Positions 1 to 6,513 of a stretch of 7,437 nt of DNA are shown here, piece by piece; within the stretch, counting starts at the first letter, position 1, and every line of letters begins with the position of its first letter. Source of the stretch: Planctomycetota bacterium (GTDB lineage: Bacteria > Planctomycetota > Phycisphaerae > Sedimentisphaerales > SM23-30); NCBI GenBank assembly GCA_029573975.1, contig JAKQBU010000500.1:1-7437 (forward strand), written 5' to 3'. A program made the translations under genes and the position numbers. The notes under the pieces are model-generated. The model did no database searches, had not been told where the DNA came from, and saw nothing but the letters and a program-made list of their open reading frames with translations.

Positions 1-1317
1 ATCGATACCATTTTCCTCGATCAGGGCGGCGATATGATCCGTGAGCCATTTTCGCGCTTCGGAATTGCCCATATCGAAAAGGTAGTTCGTTGGTCCATGG
101 ATATCGGGACAATACACTTCGCCGCGCTTTTGTGCTCCTTCCGGTGCCGCCAGTACCCATTCAGGATGCTCACGATAGATCTGCGACGTTTCCGCCACGC
201 GTTCCGGCTCAAACCAGAGTAAAAATTTCATGCCCTCGTCATGGACTTTTTGGGAAAGTACTTTCAATCCGTTCGGAAAGCCATCCTTACGCGGAAACCA
301 GTTGCCCACTCCGCTGGGCCAGCCCCCTTCAAACCAGCCGGCATCGATCCACCAGCAGTTGACAGCCAGCCCATTTTTTTTATATAGATCCAGAATCTCC
401 AGTTGATTTTGCTCACTATATCCATTACCCAACTGAAACATCCACCAGGTACCGGGAGCGATAATCAGGTCAACCGGTCGGCCGTCCAGATGCGGGGTAT
501 GGTGTTTCACGATAAATCTGCGGTACTGATTATGGCCGTGGATCGGCTGATCTCCCTGCCAGAAGAAAAGCAAAACACGCGGGGTACGAATCTGTTCACC
601 CGGATGAAGTTTTAGATTTGTCCTTTCCATCCCCGCTCTGGTATTTACGATACCATTTTGCGCGTAATCCCGGTGAAACGTAGCCTCCCACTGCCCCGTC
701 CAGCCGATCGCGAGGATCGCCCCGTGATTGCCGGTAATCTCCAGGTTAAAGAAAGGCATATTTCCGTTGGAAGAACGGCCCCGAATCGAAGCGATCCGCG
801 TGGAATGCCCCGGAAACAGGACTTCATCCACCGGCGCAAAATCAGAAACGGTTGAGGTGCAGCCTAACACCCGATGCAAAACCACCTCTCCCTGAACCGG
901 ATCAACCGTGAAATTCGTATCCAAAGCATTGACTTTACTCAGGATGGGGCTGTCCTGGTCTCCCTTGTTCGTAAAATAATGGACCCATTCGATCGCGGGA
1001 TAATCCCTGTACTCAATCACCTCGTTTACGATTTCCAGTTTGGTAACCGGATCCGCATAGGTAATCGTATGGAGCAATCGGTCGGCTTCTTCCTGGCAGG
1101 TGTGGCTGATTTGCCACTGATCCAGGAACTGCCGGGAAGTGCGGCCATCATAGGTGAAAGAAAAAGGTACATTGGTTTTTTCCAGGAATTGGCTGATTAT
1201 CTTTTTAGAGTTATCCTCCGGCCCACCGGCCAGGCTTGGCCCAGCCAAACCGCCCAAACAGACGGCAATACCGAAAACCATCTGCATTTGAATCCGTGGA
1301 TAAAAATGATTTTTCAC
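1..1317 (-). CDS. Secreted GH36-type alpha-galactosidase (3' end outside window)
   Basis: This reading frame is open for 439 codons from a GTG start to the window edge without a stop, so the C-terminus is missing. The first 30 residues look like a signal peptide: a basic N-terminus (MKNHFYPR), a hydrophobic core around residues 13-26, and a likely signal peptidase I cut after SLA30. Residues of about 35-300 fit the beta-sandwich that precedes the barrel in GH36. The TIM barrel begins around 300, with WWIDAGWF at 322-329, WFEPERV at 368-374 and a HPEW motif near 384. FDMGNSEARKWL at 414-425 precedes the strand that carries the nucleophile aspartate in this family. The nucleophile and the acid/base residues both lie beyond the window, so activity cannot be judged. 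Characterised GH36 enzymes usually have DDGWF; here the second Asp is Ala. Expected role: hydrolysis of alpha-galactosides outside the cytoplasm. GH27 or another clan-D melibiase is a less likely alternative. Confidence 0.5.
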   Translation of the reverse strand, partial: MKNHFYPRIQMQMVFGIAVCLGGLAGPSLAGGPEDNSKKIISQFLEKTNVPFSFTYDGRTSRQFLDQWQISHTCQEEADRLLHTITYADPVTKLEIVNEVIEYRDYPAIEWVHYFTNKGDQDSPILSKVNALDTNFTVDPVQGEVVLHRVLGCTSTVSDFAPVDEVLFPGHSTRIASIRGRSSNGNMPFFNLEITGNHGAILAIGWTGQWEATFHRDYAQNGIVNTRAGMERTNLKLHPGEQIRTPRVLLFFWQGDQPIHGHNQYRRFIVKHHTPHLDGRPVDLIIAPGTWWMFQLGNGYSEQNQLEILDLYKKNGLAVNCWWIDAGWFEGGWPSGVGNWFPRKDGFPNGLKVLSQKVHDEGMKFLLWFEPERVAETSQIYREHPEWVLAAPEGAQKRGEVYCPDIHGPTNYLFDMGNSEARKWLTDHIAALIEENGID

Positions 1318-1323
1318 TTCATA

Positions 1324-1332
1324 CACCTGCTT
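1324..1332 (-). promoter_or_regulatory. Ribosome binding site that selects the GTG start of the GH36 gene
   Basis: On the minus strand AAGCAGGTG ends 6 nt before the GTG at 1317, with the AGG core 8 nt away. No in-frame ATG lies upstream after the stop at 1376-1378. The first in-frame ATG (codon 11) would remove the basic N-terminus of the signal peptide. An out-of-frame ATG at 1322, followed after one codon by TGA, overlaps the GTG and cannot be the gene start. Confidence 0.5.
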
Positions 1333-1422
1333 GCCAAAGCTCTTGGTCAAAACATCAGGATATTGCCTATAATGTCAAATTTCACTTTCTTGGTAACTGT
1401 TCATCCGGTTACTACAGAATCA

Positions 1423-2184
1423 TTAATATCCCAGCGTCACGCCGCCATCCACTGCTATGACAGCTCCCGTTACAAACGACGCCTCCTCGCTGGCCAGGAA
1501 CGCCGCCACCGTTCCGCATTCTTCTATCGTACCGATCCGCCCCAGCGGATGCTGGGCGTAAATGTACTGCCGGGCCGCCTCCGGGTCCTTCTGCTGGCTG
1601 AACCAGTCCTCCACCAGCGGCGTTTGAATCCAGCCGGGGCAGATGACATTGACCCGAATTCCATCCGGGGCAAAATCAATCGCCATCCCCTTGGTCATGG
1701 CGATCTGCCCGCCCTTGGTGGCCGAATAGGCCCCAGCGTTGGGCTGGCCGACCACGCCCACCATGCTGCTAATGTTGATGATGTTGCCGCGGGTCTTGCG
1801 TAAGTGGGGGATCGCGTATTTCGAACAGAGAAAGGTGCTGCGTAGATTGGTATCCTGTATAAATTTCCATTCCGCCTCCGTGGTCTCTTCCACATTCTTG
1901 GAAATGTGATACCCCGCATTATTCACCAGGATATCCAACTGCCCGAAATGCTCTACCGTCTGATCGATCATTCGCCGGATCTGCTCTTCCACGGTCAAAT
2001 CCGTCTTGATAAAAATCGCCTGCCCCCGGCTGGCCCCCAGCTCCTCCGCCATCTTCGCCCCCTCCTTGACAGACCGGCACACCACAACCACCTTGGCCCC
2101 CTCCCGGTGGAAGACCCGCGCAATCCCCTCACCAATGCCCTTGCTGGAACCGGTTACAATCGCCACTTTATCTTTCAGCTTCAT
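1423..2184 (-). CDS. Classical SDR-family oxidoreductase (253 aa), last gene of the gntR operon
   Basis: This is a complete classical short-chain dehydrogenase/reductase of normal length. The Rossmann glycine motif TGSSKGIG is at residues 11-18 and NNAG at 88-91. The catalytic set is N113, S140, Y153 and K157, the last two in YSATK. The typical C-terminal VTGAVIAVDGG lies near 238-248. K15 in the glycine motif and R37 just after the second beta-strand are the basic residues that usually mark NADP(H) preference. An AGGAG Shine-Dalgarno ends 6 nt before the ATG, and the gene begins 12 nt after the amidohydrolase stop, so it is co-transcribed. The position suggests oxidation of a sugar, or of a keto-deoxy sugar acid as in oxidative fucose-type pathways. 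SDR substrates cannot be read from sequence, and a FabG-like role elsewhere is possible. Family certain, substrate unknown. Confidence 0.5.
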   Translation of the reverse strand: MKLKDKVAIVTGSSKGIGEGIARVFHREGAKVVVVCRSVKEGAKMAEELGASRGQAIFIKTDLTVEEQIRRMIDQTVEHFGQLDILVNNAGYHISKNVEETTEAEWKFIQDTNLRSTFLCSKYAIPHLRKTRGNIINISSMVGVVGQPNAGAYSATKGGQIAMTKGMAIDFAPDGIRVNVICPGWIQTPLVEDWFSQQKDPEAARQYIYAQHPLGRIGTIEECGTVAAFLASEEASFVTGAVIAVDGGVTLGY

Positions 2185-2196
2185 GATTTACTCCTG

Positions 2197-3123
2197 TTAA
2201 GATTCCGTGATTAGAACCCGCGGCTGCCGGTCTTTCTTTTTATAGGCAAAACCGTACAATCGCGCTGCGTTCCCCCCCAGAAAATCCGCCCGTTCCTCCG
2301 CACTGAAAAACTCACAACCGTTCCACGCCCAGGACAAACTCTGCCGGTAGGTAAAATCCAGCATCGTCCGCGGATAATCCGAACCCCACATGAGCTTGCG
2401 GGCACCAACCGCCTTCCAGGCCTGCTTGATCTTCGCCTGGGCCTGCGGAAAAGCCGGCCCATCCTGCCGGAACAGCCAGATAATTCCCCCGCATTCAATA
2501 TACACATTCTCAAATTCCGCCAGCCGGACCTGTGCCATCCAGTTCCCCCGCCCCACCATCCCAAAATGCCCGATGGCAATCCGCAAATCCGGAAACCGCC
2601 GGATCACATTTTTCATCTGCCCCACCTGCGCATCCCCCGTCGCCAGATCGATGGACAAGACCATCTTTCGATGCGCCATTTCCTCCCATACGGCCATCAG
2701 TTCCTTCTGATCCAGCCGCACCGGCCGGACCAGACCCGGCAAAGACATCGCCGGGCACTTGATCCCCCGGAATCCTTTTTTTACTACCTGCTGAAATTCC
2801 CGACCCAGACTTCCCGGCCGGGTAAAATCAATCAAACCATGCACAAAGAAACGGCTGGGATATTTCTTCTGAACCTGCAAAAGATAGCGATTCTGATTGC
2901 CATCCAGATATTCCTGCGTCACCACCGCCCCATCCACGCCCGCCTCATCAAAGGCCGCCAGCGCCAACTCGGCGGGATTGCGGCCATTGCTAAACCAGCT
3001 CGGCATCCCCTGCACCACCTGCCGGCCGATCCGGACCATCCCCTGTCGCAGCGGCGTTACCTTTTTGCCGCCCAGCCGGCCTTCGACTTTATCCCATAGG
3101 TGCATATGTGCATCAATAATCAT
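2197..3123 (-). CDS. Amidohydrolase_2 family metal-dependent hydrolase, possible sugar lactonase (308 aa)
   Basis: The protein is a single-domain TIM-barrel amidohydrolase of the PF04909/COG2159-COG3618 type. The metal-binding HxH is at H6-M7-H8 directly after the first strand (IIDAHMH). Other conserved points are GIK at 120-122, IGHFG with H186, GSDYP with D249, and the C-terminal GGNAARLYGF at 283-292. There is no signal peptide, so it is cytoplasmic. The family includes L-fuconolactonase and L-rhamnonolactonase, and also ACMSD-type decarboxylases and aromatic-acid enzymes. Its place between two SDR dehydrogenases and next to a sugar-type symporter favours a lactonase that converts the lactone made by one SDR into the aldonic acid. 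That role is inferred from context. CGGAG ends 6 nt before the ATG, and only 15 nt separate it from the upstream SDR stop. Confidence 0.5.
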   Translation of the reverse strand: MIIDAHMHLWDKVEGRLGGKKVTPLRQGMVRIGRQVVQGMPSWFSNGRNPAELALAAFDEAGVDGAVVTQEYLDGNQNRYLLQVQKKYPSRFFVHGLIDFTRPGSLGREFQQVVKKGFRGIKCPAMSLPGLVRPVRLDQKELMAVWEEMAHRKMVLSIDLATGDAQVGQMKNVIRRFPDLRIAIGHFGMVGRGNWMAQVRLAEFENVYIECGGIIWLFRQDGPAFPQAQAKIKQAWKAVGARKLMWGSDYPRTMLDFTYRQSLSWAWNGCEFFSAEERADFLGGNAARLYGFAYKKKDRQPRVLITES

Positions 3124-3138
3124 CGTCCGCTCCGATTT

Positions 3139-3891
3139 TCAATCCATGATAAAACCGCCGTTGACATCCAGTATCTCACCGGTCATATAACTGGCCGCCT
3201 CCGAAACCAGAAACAAAACCGCGCTGGCCACCTCCCGCTCGCTGCCGATCCGTCCCAGGGGAATCGCCTTTTTATACCGGTTAAGCTGCCGACGGGACAA
3301 TTTCATCGTCATTCCCGTCCCTATCACCCCCGGACACACCGCATTGGCCCGGATCCCGTACCGCGCCCCGTGCAGTGCCATCGTCTTGGTCAGGCAGATT
3401 AAGCCCGCCTTCGAAGCCGAATAATGCGCCCCCACCTGCACTCCGCCGATCTTCCCCGCCCCGGAAGCAATATTCACCACGCAGCCGCCGGGCCTGCGCT
3501 CCAGCCACGGCAGCGCCTTCTGATACAAAAAGAAAGCCCCCTTCAGATTCACTGCCAGCACCCGGTCCCATTCCTTCTCCGTAATCTCCTCCAGCGCGGT
3601 ACGCGGGCAAATCCCCGCATTATTCACCAGAATATCGATTCGCCCGAACTCCTCTACCGTCCGGCTCACCAGTTTATCCAAATCCCTCAACCGGGACACA
3701 TCTGCCTTCACCGCCAGACTCTTTCCCCCTCCCTGCCGGATCGCCCGCCCCGCCTCCGCGACCTTCCCCCCATCCACATCCGCCAGCATCACCGACGCCC
3801 CCGCCCCCGCCAGACTCTCAGATATCGCCCGGCCCAGCCCCTGAGCCGCCCCCGTCACCATCGCCGTCTTTCCTGCCAAGCCTGACTTCAT
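3139..3891 (-). CDS. Classical SDR-family dehydrogenase, probably NAD-dependent (250 aa)
   Basis: This is a full-length classical SDR with TGAAQGLG at residues 13-20, NNAG at 90-93 and a catalytic set of N115, S143, Y157 and K161 (YSASK). PGVIGTGM follows near 189 and the usual TGEILDVNGG lies near the C-terminus. D38 ends the second beta-strand (LADVD), which predicts NAD(H) binding, unlike the SDR at the other end of the operon. The Ser-Tyr spacing is one residue longer than the commonest form, a variant found among FabG-like sugar dehydrogenases. Its ATG overlaps the gntR stop as ATGA, and no strong Shine-Dalgarno lies at normal distance, so translation is probably coupled to gntR. NAD preference suits a catabolic oxidation of a sugar or polyol. 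The exact substrate is unknown. Confidence 0.5.
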   Translation of the reverse strand: MKSGLAGKTAMVTGAAQGLGRAISESLAGAGASVMLADVDGGKVAEAGRAIRQGGGKSLAVKADVSRLRDLDKLVSRTVEEFGRIDILVNNAGICPRTALEEITEKEWDRVLAVNLKGAFFLYQKALPWLERRPGGCVVNIASGAGKIGGVQVGAHYSASKAGLICLTKTMALHGARYGIRANAVCPGVIGTGMTMKLSRRQLNRYKKAIPLGRIGSEREVASAVLFLVSEAASYMTGEILDVNGGFIMD

Positions 3892-4538
3892 GACACCAAC
3901 ACTTCCGTTCCTTGCCGCTGGAAATCCTCAATTATCTCCCGTTTCGTCTTCTCGATATGCTCCCGCACCAGTTCCTCCGCCCGCCCCCCATCCTGTTGCA
4001 TCAGCGCCTCCAGTATCTTAATATGATCCGCCGTCGCATGTTCCGACCGGACCTGCGAACCATACCCAGCCACCCGGAACAACTGAATATGGGTATTGAG
4101 ATTCTCCAGAATCCCTCTTAGCTTTTCGTTCCCGCAACCGCGGATTATCAGCTCATGCAGCTCGGTATCCGCCTTCACCAGCACCCTGGCGTCCTGCGAA
4201 TCAAACTTCTCCCGCAGCCGTTTCAAGTCCTTCCCCTCCAGCCGCGCAACCGCCAGCCGCGCCGCCAGCCCCTCCAGCGCCATCCGGATATCATAAATCT
4301 CCATCACATCCTCAATTTTAAACGCCTTCACCGACGCCCCCTTCCGCGGCTCGATAATAACCAGGCCATCCTTCGCCAGCCGGTTGATCGCATCCCGCAG
4401 CGGCGTCCGGCTGATCCCCATCTCCCTGGCCAACTGCTCCTCAATCAGCCGCTCCCCCGGCTTCAGCCGCTGATGGATAATCAAATCGGACAAAGCCTCA
4501 TACGCCTTGTCACTGATACTGGTATGCAAAACCTGCAT
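3888..4538 (-). CDS. GntR-family transcriptional regulator, FadR/FCD subfamily (216 aa)
   Basis: The N-terminal winged helix-turn-helix spans residues of about 7-72 and shows the GntR pattern: LKPGERL at 25-31, EEQLAREMGISRTPLRDAI at 33-51, and a wing at EPRKGASV. The rest is an all-helical FCD ligand domain. The likely metal/ligand site is D124, H128, H172 and H194, the usual D-x3-H...H...H set. Members of this group typically sense carboxylic acids such as gluconate, uronates or lactate, and most repress adjacent catabolic genes. It is the first gene of the operon and diverges from the symporter, so it probably controls both and itself through the dyads at 4588-4626. AAGGA lies 10 nt before the ATG. 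Effector unknown; an aldonate or keto-deoxy acid from the pathway is the natural guess. Confidence 0.5.
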   Translation of the reverse strand: MQVLHTSISDKAYEALSDLIIHQRLKPGERLIEEQLAREMGISRTPLRDAINRLAKDGLVIIEPRKGASVKAFKIEDVMEIYDIRMALEGLAARLAVARLEGKDLKRLREKFDSQDARVLVKADTELHELIIRGCGNEKLRGILENLNTHIQLFRVAGYGSQVRSEHATADHIKILEALMQQDGGRAEELVREHIEKTKREIIEDFQRQGTEVLVS

Positions 4539-4567
4539 AATTTATCTATCCTTATCAATACCAATCG

Positions 4568-4573
4568 TTTATA
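4568..4573 (-). promoter_or_regulatory. Possible -10 box for the gntR operon
   Basis: On the minus strand TATAAA stands about 30 nt before the gntR ATG and would start RNA near 4561, leaving a 22-nt leader that contains the AAGGA ribosome site. The -35 region 17 nt upstream is poor (GGCAAG) and falls in the right arm of the dyad at 4588-4610 as seen from gntR. A weak -35 under a dyad is compatible with regulation, but other -10 choices exist. Confidence 0.5.
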
Positions 4574-4587
4574 TTATCTGGCAATTT

Positions 4588-4610
4588 ATGCTTGCCCTAC
4601 ACGCAAGCAT
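4588..4610. repeat. Perfect inverted repeat, candidate second operator
   Basis: ATGCTTGC and GCAAGCAT form perfect 8-bp arms around a 7-nt spacer. The dyad covers the -35 of the symporter promoter (4592-4597) and lies just upstream of the gntR -10 candidate. No T-run follows on either strand, so it is not a terminator. It stops one base before the GntR-type palindrome at 4612, so it may bind the same protein, a second one, or help cooperative binding. The function is inferred from position only. Confidence 0.5.
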
Positions 4611-4620
4611 CTTGTATACA
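4592..4620 (+). promoter_or_regulatory. Sigma-70-type promoter of the sodium:solute symporter gene
   Basis: TTGCCC (4592-4597) and TATACA (4615-4620) are separated by exactly 17 nt, giving 4/6 and 5/6 matches to the consensus boxes. RNA would start near 4627, about 62 nt before the ATG at 4689. The -10 box lies inside the palindrome TTGTATACAA, so a protein bound there would block RNA polymerase. Confidence 0.5.
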
Positions 4621-4621
4621 A
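4612..4621. promoter_or_regulatory. Probable operator for the FCD-type GntR regulator
   Basis: TTGTATACAA is a perfect 10-bp palindrome that fits the TNGTNNACNA pattern known for FadR/FCD-type GntR operators and has the same core as the well-known Bacillus gluconate repressor site. A shifted overlapping dyad, GTATA-CAA-TATAC, runs from 4614 to 4626. It sits between gntR and the symporter, over the symporter -10 box and about 75 bp upstream of gntR, which suits repression of both directions. Binding by the local regulator is inferred. Confidence 0.5.
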
Positions 4622-4651
4622 TATACGCGAAAACGCCTCGCGCGTCAAGCA

Positions 4652-4673
4652 CCTGTTTTCGGCTTTTTACAGG
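4652..4673 (+). promoter_or_regulatory. Possible leader hairpin reaching into the symporter Shine-Dalgarno
   Basis: CCTGT (4652-4656) can pair with ACAGG (4669-4673) across a 12-nt loop. ACAGG runs into the ribosome site AGGAAAGG at 4671-4678, so the stem could partly hide it. AAAGG at 4674-4678 stays free and only 5 pairs form, so the effect may be small. Immediately upstream, CGCGA/TCGCG arms (4626-4642) allow another short stem. Confidence 0.5.
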
Positions 4674-4688
4674 AAAGGTACTGAAACC

Positions 4689-6386
4689 ATGAACATCACC
4701 CAACTTGACCTGATTGTCATTATCGTCTATCTGGTGGGAATCGTCACCGTCGGCTGCCTGGCCGGCTACTTCCACCGCAAAGGCACCGAAGGCAAAAACT
4801 ACTTCCTCGCCGGCCGCTCCCTCACCTGGCCGGTCATCGGCCTGGCCCTCTTCTCCACCAACATTTCCACCGTCCACCTGGTTTCGCTCGCCCAGGAAGG
4901 CTACAATAACGGCCTGGCCTACGGCAACTTCGAATGGATGGCCGCCTTTACCCTGATCGTACTGGGCCTGTTCTTCGCCCCCTTCTACCTCCGCGCCAAC
5001 GTCGCCACCCTGCCCGACTTTCTCGAAAAACGCTACAGCCGCCCCTGCCGCGACTGGCTGGCCATCCTCTCCATCATCTCCGCCGTCTTTATCCACATCG
5101 GCTTTTCCCTCTACGCCGGCGCGGTAGTCCTGCAAGGGCTTTTTGGCATTAATATTTATGTCAGCATTATCTCCATCGCGGTTATGACCGGCTTATATAC
5201 CATCATCGGCGGCCTTCTGGCCGTGGTGCTCACCGAATCCATCCAGACCGTCATTCTGGTAATCGGCGCCCTGTTCGTTACCGGCTTCGCCTACTACCAC
5301 GTCGGCGGCTGGTCCGGTCTCAAGGAGAGCCTGCTCTCCATCGATCCCGACCTGAATCTGCTCACGGTCCTCCGCGATGAGAACGACAAATCCAACCTGC
5401 CCTGGTACGCCGTTTTTCTCGGCTACCCGGTCATCGGCCTGTGGTACTGGTGCGCCGATCAGACCATCGTCCAGCGGGTGCTCGGTGCCAAAGACGAGAA
5501 CCACGCCCGCATCGGCCCGCTCTTCGCCGGCTTCATCAAGATTCTGCCCGTCTTCATCTTCGTCCTGCCCGGCCTGCTCTGCCTGGGACTGGTAAACAAC
5601 CAATTCTTCGGCGTCGATAGCAATGGCCTGGCCATCGCCCCCGCCGAATCGAAAGACACCTACGCCTTCATGATTACCAACCTCCTGCCCGTCGGCCTCA
5701 AAGGTCTCGTCGCCGCCGCCCTGCTGGCCGCCCTCATGAGCACCGTTTCCGGCGCCCTCAATTCCATCGCCACCCTCTTCAGCTACGACATCTACCAGCG
5801 CTGGAAACCCGCCGCCACCGACCACCAACTGGTCCTGGTCGGCCGGATCGTAACCGTGGTTGGCATGGTCACCGCCATCTGCTGGTCCCCGCTGCTGAAA
5901 CATTTCGACAGCATCTTCCAGGGCCTGAATGTCATGATCTGCTATATCGCCCCCCCGATCACCACGGTCTTTATCTGGGGCATTTTCTGGAAACGGGCTT
6001 CCGCCGCCGCCGCCCGGGCTGCTCTCTATGCCGGTTCCTCCCTGGGCCTGATCGTCTTCATCATCGACTGGTTCAAAGACCACCAAAACCTCTTCGACTG
6101 GCTCAACCTCCATTTGCCCGCCCTCCAGCCGCTCTGGCGTGCCTGGGACCATTACGACATCCCCTTCATGATCATGGCCTTCTATCTCTTCGTGGCCTGC
6201 TCCGCCATCCTCTTCTTCGTCTCCCTCTTCAAACCCCACCAGCACACCGCCGAAAGCGCCCAGCTCGTCTGGGCCAATCCCCTCCAGGCCCTGCAAAGCC
6301 CCGGCTGGCCCGGCCTGGCCAACTACAAATTCCTCGCCGCCCTCCTCTTTCTCATCATGGTCACCTTATACATCATCTTCCGCTAA
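4689..6386 (+). CDS. Sodium:solute symporter, SGLT-like branch of the SSS family (565 aa)
   Basis: This integral membrane protein probably imports a sugar or related solute with Na+. The start is the ATG preceded by AGGAAAGG at 10 nt. The frame stays open further upstream, but that part overlaps gntR antisense and encodes no membrane segments. Hydrophobic helices begin at residues 7-27 and recur to about 547-564, consistent with 13-14 spans. SSS hallmarks are FSTNIS (55-60) with H63, NFEWM (80-84) with E82, GGLLAVVLTESIQ (174-186), YWCADQTIVQR (253-263), IKILP (283-287) with K284, and STVSGALNS (351-359). By analogy to human SGLT1/vSGLT, H63, E82 and K284 match sugar contacts, and S351/T352 match the Na2-site serines. 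N414 replaces the Gln used for sugar binding there. It diverges from the gntR operon and shares its control region. A monosaccharide substrate is likely; inositol or a sugar acid is possible. Confidence 0.5.
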   Translation: MNITQLDLIVIIVYLVGIVTVGCLAGYFHRKGTEGKNYFLAGRSLTWPVIGLALFSTNISTVHLVSLAQEGYNNGLAYGNFEWMAAFTLIVLGLFFAPFYLRANVATLPDFLEKRYSRPCRDWLAILSIISAVFIHIGFSLYAGAVVLQGLFGINIYVSIISIAVMTGLYTIIGGLLAVVLTESIQTVILVIGALFVTGFAYYHVGGWSGLKESLLSIDPDLNLLTVLRDENDKSNLPWYAVFLGYPVIGLWYWCADQTIVQRVLGAKDENHARIGPLFAGFIKILPVFIFVLPGLLCLGLVNNQFFGVDSNGLAIAPAESKDTYAFMITNLLPVGLKGLVAAALLAALMSTVSGALNSIATLFSYDIYQRWKPAATDHQLVLVGRIVTVVGMVTAICWSPLLKHFDSIFQGLNVMICYIAPPITTVFIWGIFWKRASAAAARAALYAGSSLGLIVFIIDWFKDHQNLFDWLNLHLPALQPLWRAWDHYDIPFMIMAFYLFVACSAILFFVSLFKPHQHTAESAQLVWANPLQALQSPGWPGLANYKFLAALLFLIMVTLYIIFR

Positions 6387-6513
6387 GTTACATCGTTTGA
6401 TCCCGGATGGTGCGAAAAGAGAAATGGAAAACCGATGCCGCAAAAAATCGATAAATTTTTATAATATATGGATTTATGTAAGGCATTGTAATTCGGTATA
6501 ACGAAATAAAAAA

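Noticed and set aside
1393..1412. Inverted repeat GTAAC/GTTAC downstream of the second SDR, as a terminator.
   Set aside because: The stem is only 5 bp, AT-rich, has a 10-nt loop and no following T-run; at most a weak protein site.
874..1803. A 309-codon plus-strand frame across the GH36 gene and the second SDR.
   Set aside because: It spans two well-supported minus-strand genes and the gap between them, has no recognisable domain and no ribosome site; it is an antisense shadow.
4155..4688. A 178-codon upstream extension of the symporter reading frame (total 743 codons).
   Set aside because: It runs antisense through gntR, is rich in Pro/Arg/Gln with no membrane helices, and a good Shine-Dalgarno precedes the ATG at 4689.
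5193..6296. A 367-codon minus-strand frame rich in Gly, Glu and Asp inside the symporter.
   Set aside because: The low-complexity composition mirrors the hydrophobic codons of the symporter on the other strand; no start signal or domain.
6446..6464. AT-rich dyad (AAAAAT/ATTTTT) after the symporter, as an intrinsic terminator.
   Set aside because: There is no GC in the stem apart from the loop; it would not be stable enough. The symporter has no clear terminator in view.
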